A stretch of DNA of 64,000 bases from Branchiostoma floridae (Eukaryota > Chordata > Leptocardii > Amphioxiformes > Branchiostomatidae). A program made the position numbers and the translations under genes. The stretch spans positions 4,068,094-4,132,093 of the forward strand of contig NC_049990.1 of NCBI RefSeq assembly GCF_000003815.2, given 5' to 3'. The notes beneath the pieces are model-generated. The model had not been told where the DNA came from and did not search any database. It saw nothing but the letters and a program-made list of their open reading frames with translations. How positions within the stretch are numbered: the stretch's first letter is position 1; every line of letters starts with the position of its first letter. This document shows, one piece after another, positions 57,553 through 64,000 of this stretch.

Positions 57553-60500
57553 CTAGTCCATCTCCTCAATCATGTCCAGGGGCGGTAGCTTTGCAACTTC
57601 ATAGAAGACGCTGGAAAAACAAAAAATCAGTCGTTAGAAATCAACTATTAAACCTTGGTGAAATAGACCATGAACAAAACCCCCTTTATTTCTCGAATCT
57701 ACATATTTTTTATTTGCTAGTTCAATGGACTTGAGGGTTAACTTAGATACTGGAAGTCTTCGAAGTAGTGCTGCATTTATAAACATAACATCAGGTACAG
57801 GTGCCTGGGGCTAATCCTTTGGCCAGCTAAAATCCTTGACCAGCTTTGATACTATCTTATGCCATCGGTAAATCTGCCTGGAGATTAAAACTTACATTTT
57901 TTGCTTCAGAGGTGCAGTTGTCTTACCTGTGAGAGTACTTAGCCCGGATAGTCTTCAGTCTGGAGTCCTTCGGGGCAGCTAAGATGGAGTTCAGGTGTCT
58001 GACAATGTCCCTCAGCTCCTCCCCCTTGTAACCAGAGTAGTATTCTAACGTCGGGGTCTGAAACATAAAAGGAACGTGTGAATTTCCAGGTCCCGTAAGT
58101 GGCATCCTTATTAACCTTTTGGTAGTGAAAATAGAAAACTTACTCAAGTAATTTTCTTTTAGCACCCTTCAACTAAGGGTAGTGCAGTCAAAGAAAGGGC
58201 TTCAAACCTGGGAGGAATATTTTTTCGTGACCTAATCCTTCATCCACTGGCTTGAGTACCATCCTCCGTAGTGACTGCTGGCTCAATCCCTTTGCTTGCT
58301 AACCATGGAGCAAGCAAAAGGACTGACCTAGTGGTCACTACAGAGGATGGTGGTCAGGCTATCTATAAACTTAGATACTGATGCCGTATATTTTTGCCTC
58401 AATATTTTGAAATTTTCACAGCACTCAACACAAAAAGCTTCCACAGTTCAAGCCATCAATCCATTCCCTAAGGCCCCTACTTTACTTAGCCTTCAGGTTC
58501 TTTATCTTGAATGCAAGCAGTGGGCCATATTTGGGCAGGCCTAACCAACACCACAGACACACCTATCAACTCACCCAGCAACAAACCCACCCTCAGAACA
58601 CCCATCTACTTAACCAGTCTCCCTGTTTCTTCATCTTGAATGCCAGCAGCAGGGTCAATTTGGATAGTCCTGTATCTACACACTAAGTCACTGTAAATTC
58701 AGATACCTTACCCAATGTCTTATCTTCCATGTACTCACCCAGTCTCCCAGTTTCTTCATCTTGAAGGCCAGTACTTCCACCCACCTATGGTATCTACTCA
58801 CCCAGTGACAAACCCACCCCAAATACCCACATCTACCATACACCCATCTACTCACCCAGTCTCCCAGTTTCTTCATCTTGAAGGCCAGCAGCAAGGCCCC
58901 TGCCGCCAGTTTGGACTCTCGGTACGTGACAAACTCGTACTCCTGCAGCGCCAACTCCAGCACAAACCTCGCCAGAGTCAGGGTCCCCATGTCTACTTTA
59001 GAGCACTGTAGACATGAGAGAAAAAAAATCATCAATTTTGAAGTTGTAAAGTATCTTGCCACTGGTCATGATAATGAAAAATAAAGACAGATGATATGTA
59101 TAAAGATAATATGTATAAACTGTGCAAAGTACTGGGAGAAGTCCCCAATGTCAACAATGAAGGGTGGACTGCAGCTTGAAGTAGTGTCAGTTCAAACAGC
59201 ATACTGCTGCACATTGATTGATCAAACAGCAGGGATTCAAACATTCAATCTCAGGCCTAGAAATAGATACTAGGCATTCGTTGGTTGGAAGTAATTTTTG
59301 TATTTAGTTGAGGAAGACTTATAACATATTTCTTCAGATGCTTAAGGAGAGGGGAAGTTTAAGAAAACTGTACTGCTAACTAGCATATCTCCTAAGGAAC
59401 CTGTACGAGATGGGAACTTTAAGAAGTAGAAGGAATGTTTAAGAAAACTGTACCTTAGCATATCTCCTTAAGAACCTGTAGGAGATGGGGAAGTTTAGGA
59501 AGAAGTCCAGTTTGATGAGGATGGTCTGTTCCATCAGGATGATGTCCTCCCTCCGGTAGGCGTCGTCACAGATGAACACAAAGTCGTCGATCAACGGCGG
59601 ACACCTCTCCTGTGAAGGCGGCAGAAAATTTGTTTGAAATTCAAATCCTTGTGTAGCTTTGTCCATGTTCTCCGTGGATTTTTTCATAGCATAGAGGGCA
59701 TCTTGGTGCACAATGCCACGAGCAAGTGGTACAGCATTTTGGGGGAGGGGCATTTTGGGGCATCCTCCCCCTGAAAATTCTTTAGTTTAAAACTTTCAGA
59801 AATACTTAACCCTCTCGCCACGGTCAGCCACTAAAGTGCCGTGGCGCATCAACCACGGTGCGCCACTATAAATCCAAAATATTTGAATCTCCCGCCAGAC
59901 CTGTGGCCAATAGACAAATTACTTTAAATTGGCCAGCCAATAGGCTTCTAACAAGAGACAATGAACCAATCAGACGTTATCTAGCATTTGGACCACGTTG
60001 GAGGTGTCATGGAGTGTTTTTGAGAGCTTTTGAGGGAGCGTTTCTTGGTGAAAATGAGTGAATCTGAGAGTGATATCACAGATGGCGACACGAGCATGGA
60101 CTCGGGGAAAGGAGTGCCAGCAGTGCCACAAATGGAGAGCAGGAACGTAAATAAGCTGTTGTTTTGATTGGAAATTGAACCAGACCAAATTTTGCCGATT
60201 CTGGCACGCCTGGTGGGCTTTGTTTGTTTTTCTTACGCTAGTACTGGGTAAATGTTATTAGCGGGTGCTGGGCTAGGTCCCTCGGCAATTTTCTGTAACT
60301 TTATCTCTGTGTAGGGAAGAGCTACTTGTCAGAAAGTCGCTCAAAGACTTGAATAATGCTTTGAATCCGAGTCAGGTGGAAAAAACATGTGATTTTTCAG
60401 TAGCATTTCTCAGTAGGAATCTGTGGGGGACTTGTTGGGGAGGGGGGCGTGGCACATGTTGGTACATGTATGTTTGAATTAGGCATAGCATATCTGAGAG

Positions 60501-63500
60501 TTTATCAACACTGATCTTTGTGAAATCATTCTAGATTACTCTGTTGAACGGTGTTTTAGTTTCCATTTCATACTGTCAGCTTTATAGACTCTAATAAAGT
60601 ATTTTGTCTATAATTTGAGAATAATTTTGTTTGAGCCTACACTTATACTCATAGGGGTGGTGCAAACATTTTATAGACTTTTATTATTTTTTTCAATTGT
60701 TCTGAAACAAAACAACAATGTATTTTTTTTACATCTAACTATACTACTATAATACAATGTAGTTCTTCAACATAACAGGTTTGTAACTATCATGTTGAAT
60801 AAGTAAATAAAAAGATAAATAAATTGTAACTATAGCTGTGTTTATTATTTTTTTCAAAGCATCCAGTAGTGACAGTGATGATGTGTTGAGTGCTTTGCTA
60901 GGTACCATGAGTAATGAAGGTGACTGCATACAATCATTGTATACATGTGGTGGAATATTTCTGTGCAATTTCATGATAAATGAAACACATTTAAGCCCTT
61001 GAACAGACATTTTCTTTTGAGAGAGACTTTTTTTTTCGTTTAGCATATTTTGTTTTGCACCGTTTCCATGGCAACTGTTGCCATAACATTGATTGTATCA
61101 TGTTTGTTTTACTTTTATCAAAAAGTTTAGACTGTGAGCTTTGCAGCAATATATAGTTTTCCTAGTCTACTCATTACATAAGAGCTGTAAAGACTATGAA
61201 CAAAAAGTACCCATTGACGCTTGCTAAGTCTGAAATTTTAGCTAGTGTTCTGGAATACATAAAAAATTTTATGCAGTGCCGAGAGGGTTAATACCGGTAA
61301 TATTTCTGAGGGTTATATATGTCAAAATTTTCAGTGGTAGGAGACCTCCTATAATATTGGCACCTTTGCCACTTGCTATGCTGTGAAAAAATCCTGATGA
61401 GAGCCCTGCATAGGAACATAGACACACCATAATCAAAGCTTCCATTAGGCAATACGAGGGTTTCCAATTTTTTCCCCAACTCACATCAAACTTGCAGGAC
61501 ATGAAGAGCGCCGTTGCCCCGACCAGCTGAAGCTTCTCCTTGGTGACCTTGGTCTTGGCCAGGTAGTGGTCCACGATCTTCACAGCCTGGTACAGGGTCT
61601 CATGGTTCAACTCAAAATTCTCCTGGACCTACAGAAGGATACAGAGCTTTCTTAGAATGCAAGCTCAAGATTTCTATTATACATGTATAAAGACTTTATT
61701 AGAACATCCTCTTTTGGATAGTTTTAAAGAGCATTTCCAGAGAGATGTGTAAAAGCTAGGTGTGACGGGTCGTTCAGTGTAATATAACCAGCTGCTACCA
61801 CACCGCATGACTGCGAAGCTGGTGTGTTACGCGAAGGGTGGTTTTACCGGCTATTTTGTATACAGAAGCTGGTGTGTTATGCCAAAGGGCAGTTATACCC
61901 GCTATATAGATACTCTCATGTCCCTAATAAACGTACCGGGACGTTTATTTTTTTCCCAGGAAAATTCCACCAGGTACGTTCTTATTTGGGACGGTACGTT
62001 TATTATTTTTTTGAAAATTGGGGCTTTGCTAACCAGGGACAACCGCATAATAAAAAGTTTGGGGTTTTCTGCCCATATGTCCGCGGTATTTTTGCTCAAA
62101 ATTCACTATTTTCGGCCGAAGCTGCTTGGATTTCCCCTCCACTGTGACCCAAACATCCTAGCGATTATGTAAAATATCGGTCGATTTCGCTATGAATGTA
62201 CAAAATAAATGTTATTATTGGGAAAATAAGCCGCCACACTGACGTTTTGAAGCACAATTTTTTATATAAACAACTTTTACAGTCTCTATTTACATCGTAA
62301 ATGAACACACTGATCACATAATTTTAGCATGTACAGGTACAGTATATTTCCGACCATGTGGTTCCATGCGCTATCGGCAGCGTCAACGGGGCGGACGAAT
62401 AATTCCTTCACATAAGAAACAACAATTAGAACCTTCTTTCCCTTGTAATGTGGGTTTTGGGGCTGCAAATTCTCCAAAAACAGCAGAAATCCGTCCGTAA
62501 AAACAGCTTTTAACTTGAAGAAAAAGACCGAAACTGATCCAACATGGCTGCCAGGAATAACACGCACTGACAGTAAAGCTAGCACCCTGTTGCGCGGCAG
62601 ATTCGAATCACTAAAATGAGGCCGTAAACGGGTGAAAATGATTTTATTTCGGTGAAATGATGGGTACAAAATGTCGTATATATTTTCAGAGTGTTGAATT
62701 TCAGAAATAATCATAAAATTTTCTAATTTTAGCGGTTTCTAGTGTCAAAATATAATCTGTAACATATTTAGTATTTGTGGCCTGAATGCTGGGCTACTTC
62801 ACAGACGAGCTCTCACAAAAACTTTGTGAACAGTTTGTGTCCATTTTGGGAGTGTTGATGTGTGTTTTAATTGGTGGTTATGTCTAAAACATATATAGTT
62901 GAGTACTTGGAGCTATATTTATAATGATTTTATTGATATGCCAGTAATTTTAAGTAATGTACAAAAATATTTATTGATTACTTGCTTCAAGTTCTGAGTA
63001 GAAAATTCATACATCATGTAAATTTTCACTTGTTGAATTTGAAAGCACTGTTGGCCCCCGGTTAGGAGTCTGTATACCTTTCATTAGAAAATGGAGAAAA
63101 TATTATAATTTGAACAAGATATCTATAGTTATTCAATATTCATTATTCATACAGCTATATTTAACTGATTTGGTGATCAGGTATAAGTAAATAAAAATAA
63201 CCTACCTGCTTATTTGTTATTACTTCTTTCCCTTGAACAGAAGTAGCATGGTCAATTTGGTCATTTTCCGGGGGGTATGTTTATTCCGGGGGGTATGTTT
63301 ATTAGATTTTGAAGATTTGTCCGGGGGGTATGTTTATTCCGGAAGGTATGTTTATTAGGGACATGAGAGTACAGATACAGAAGCTGGTGTGTTACACCGA
63401 AGGGCGGTTATACCGGCTATATAGATACAGGTACAGAAGCTGGTGTGTTACACCGAAGGGCGGTTATACCCGCTATATAGATACAGATACAGAAGCTGGT

Positions 63501-63762
63501 GTGTTACACCGAAGGGCGGTTATACCGGCTATATAGATACAGGTACAGAAGCTAGTGTGTTACACGGAAAGGCGGTTATGCCGGCTATATACCTCTGAAT
63601 AGTTTAGTATCTATATACCGGCTATATACATACAGATGCAGGTACCAATAAACTGTCAGTGAGCAAACAAACCTCGACGAGCCAGTCGACCAGGATAGCC
63701 CTCATGTACGGCTCCAGGTGTGCATTGTGGATCTGCAGGTACTGGGGGAGCAGGTACTTCTC
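57553..63762 (-). CDS. CCNB3: Cyclin B3 (C-terminal 242 residues; 5' exons outside window)
   Basis: Mitotic cyclin that activates CDK1 (and possibly CDK2) in M phase and meiosis. Six minus-strand coding exons with consistent phase: 63762-63673, 61628-61485, 59609-59454, 59005-58856, 58057-57927, 57610-57553 (stop TAG). The first visible exon carries MRAILVDWLVE, the hallmark of the first cyclin fold, followed by QENFELNHETLY, CKFD/ERCPP and DDFVFICDDAY, LIKLDFFLNFPISYRFLRRYAK, TLTLARF, then the second fold with YSGY and RAKYSHSVFYEVAKLPP. The KYSH..FFEVAK-type C-terminus separates B3 from B1/B2, which lack it. The exon at 63762 uses a weaker donor (GTTTGT). The N-terminus, including the expected destruction box, is beyond 64000. 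Introns contain a piggyBac derivative, a TA-flanked TIR element, a minisatellite and exon-edge repeats. Confidence 0.93.
58475..58855 (-). repeat. Exon-edge tandem repeat after the cyclin exon at 58856 (3 extra copies)
   Basis: The last about 40 nt of the exon ending at 58856 (encoding AFKMKKLGDW) recur in the adjacent intron at about 58733-58772, 58605-58650 and 58480-58520, roughly every 125 bp. The nearest copy keeps an intact donor (CTGGGTGAGTAC on the minus strand). The second has GGTTAAGT and the third has lost the GT. Between the copies CACCCATCTAC-like blocks also repeat, so the unit covers exon edge plus intron. Confidence 0.9.
59340..59453 (-). repeat. Exon-edge duplicate after the cyclin exon at 59454
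   Basis: AAGAAAACTGTA..TAGCATATCTCC..GGAACCTGTA..GAGATGGGAA..TTTAAGAAG repeats, with changes, the 3' edge of the neighbouring exon and the first bases of its intron. The true border is at 59454; the extra copy lies about 70 bp into the intron and has lost an intact donor. Confidence 0.8.
59806..61291. mobile_element. piggyBac-type derivative (TTAA target, CCCTCTCG ends)
   Basis: TTAA at 59806-59809 and 61288-61291 flanks inverted ends CCCTCTCGCCACGG and CTGCCGAGAGGG-type (right strand GTGCCGAGAGGG). TTAA duplication with CCC-starting TIRs defines the piggyBac group. Two short acidic coding remnants, described next, look like the N-terminus of a transposase; the catalytic DDD domain is missing. 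Non-autonomous. Confidence 0.85.
60054..60926 (+). pseudogene. Remnant N-terminal piggyBac transposase exons
   Basis: From the ATG at 60054 a 38-codon frame begins MSESESDITDGD and ends in TGA; GTAAAT inside it could be a former splice donor. At about 60859 a second acidic piece (SSSDSDDVLSAL) is open. An acidic, Ser/Asp-rich N-terminus is usual in piggyBac transposases. Nothing corresponding to the catalytic core follows. Confidence 0.5.
61803..61912. repeat. Minisatellite, left part (about 58-bp unit)
   Basis: Two diverged units containing GAAGCTGGTGTGTTA and CGCTATATAGATAC. It continues on the other side of the inserted TIR element at 63371. Confidence 0.9.
61913..63369. mobile_element. 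1.46-kb TIR element at a TA site inside a minisatellite
   Basis: CTCTCATGTCCCTAATAAAC (left end) pairs with GTTTATTAGGGACATGAGAG-type sequence on the right (one mismatch, ATGTTTATTAGGGACATGAG). TA flanks both ends (61911-61912, 63370-63371), as for Tc1/mariner-type elements. Subterminal repeats GGTACGTTTATT and GGGGTATGTTTATT occur several times at both sides. A 142-codon minus-strand frame (62714-62286) has no recognised domain; no DDE transposase is seen. Confidence 0.85.
63371..63620. repeat. Minisatellite, right part (about 58-bp unit, 4 copies)
   Basis: Units starting near 63371, 63430, 63488 and 63545 each contain ACAGAAGCTGGTGTGTTACA, GAAGGGCGGTTATACC and CTATATAGATAC. A fifth partial unit ends near 63640. 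Units differ at one to four bases. Confidence 0.95.
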
Positions 63763-63815
63763 CTGTAGGGCAGGGAAATGTGTTAAACTTGTTAGCTTAC
63801 GTTATGTTATAAAGT

Positions 63816-63912
63816 GCAAGCCCATGTTGATTTGACTATCCTGTCATGCGAGTGTGTGAATAAAAAAGTTTGGCAAAAAAGTTGCCCTCAGTGTAAAATC
63901 TAAGTGGTCAGG
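63816..63912. repeat. Dispersed repeat shared with 13975-14100
   Basis: GCCCATGTTGATTTGACTAT, GCGAGTGTGTGAATAAAAAA, CAAAAAAGTTGCC and ATCTAAGTGGTC follow the order of the LRR-gene 3' region. No termini recognised. Confidence 0.75.
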
Positions 63913-64000
63913 AAGATTGATTCAACAAACAAACAGAGTATGTTATACTGAGGAATGGATTCTACCTTATCTGTTTTTACCTTGGCATTCAATGACATGA

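Overview
The window looks like chromosomal DNA from a cephalochordate, most likely a lancelet (Branchiostoma). This rests on three things: intron-rich animal genes; a dense, young load of foldback MITEs, CR1-like LINEs and tRNA-derived SINEs; and an Rh-family gene and a cyclin B3 gene with deuterostome-like protein sequence. The species call is inference; no database was searched. Three N gaps are present (4474-4921, 21604-21703, 54268-54367).

Layout. Positions 1-14,090 hold no gene that I can support, only tandem repeats, microsatellites and foldback elements. Positions 14,092-16,191 (minus) carry an apparently intronless gene for a 699-residue leucine-rich-repeat transmembrane protein. Positions 16.2-26.2 kb are intergenic and transposon-rich, including a 1.34-kb TIR element with internal octamer-like palindromes. 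Positions 26,200-44,488 (plus) carry an 11-exon Rh-type ammonium/ammonia transporter gene whose spliced reading frame I could follow exon by exon (491 residues). Its 3' half (exons 7-11 plus 3' flank) is present again at 50,601-53,355. Between the copies sits a 5'-truncated CR1-like LINE (about 47.4-50.3 kb). Positions 57,553-63,762 (minus) carry the last six coding exons of a cyclin B3 gene; its 5' end lies beyond the window. A piggyBac-type derivative and a 1.46-kb TA-flanked TIR element sit in its introns.

The most striking signal is shared by the two unrelated multi-exon genes. Introns contain short tandem arrays in which the unit is the edge of the neighbouring exon together with its splice site. 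In the Rh gene this affects exon 2, exon 3, exon 4, exon 6 and the second copy of exon 9. In the cyclin gene it affects two exons. The real exon stays intact each time. This resembles the exon-boundary minisatellites reported for amphioxus Adh, which I recall being called 'mirage' minisatellites (from memory, unverified).

The second major signal is the duplicated Rh 3' half. By hand count the two sets of five exons differ at 24 of 648 coding bases, in 22 silent changes and 2 replacements, so both have been held under protein-level constraint although copy 2 lacks exons 1-6. Either copy 2 is an alternative 3' cassette, or two haplotypes were assembled in tandem. Several transposons are present in one copy only and have readable empty sites in the other.
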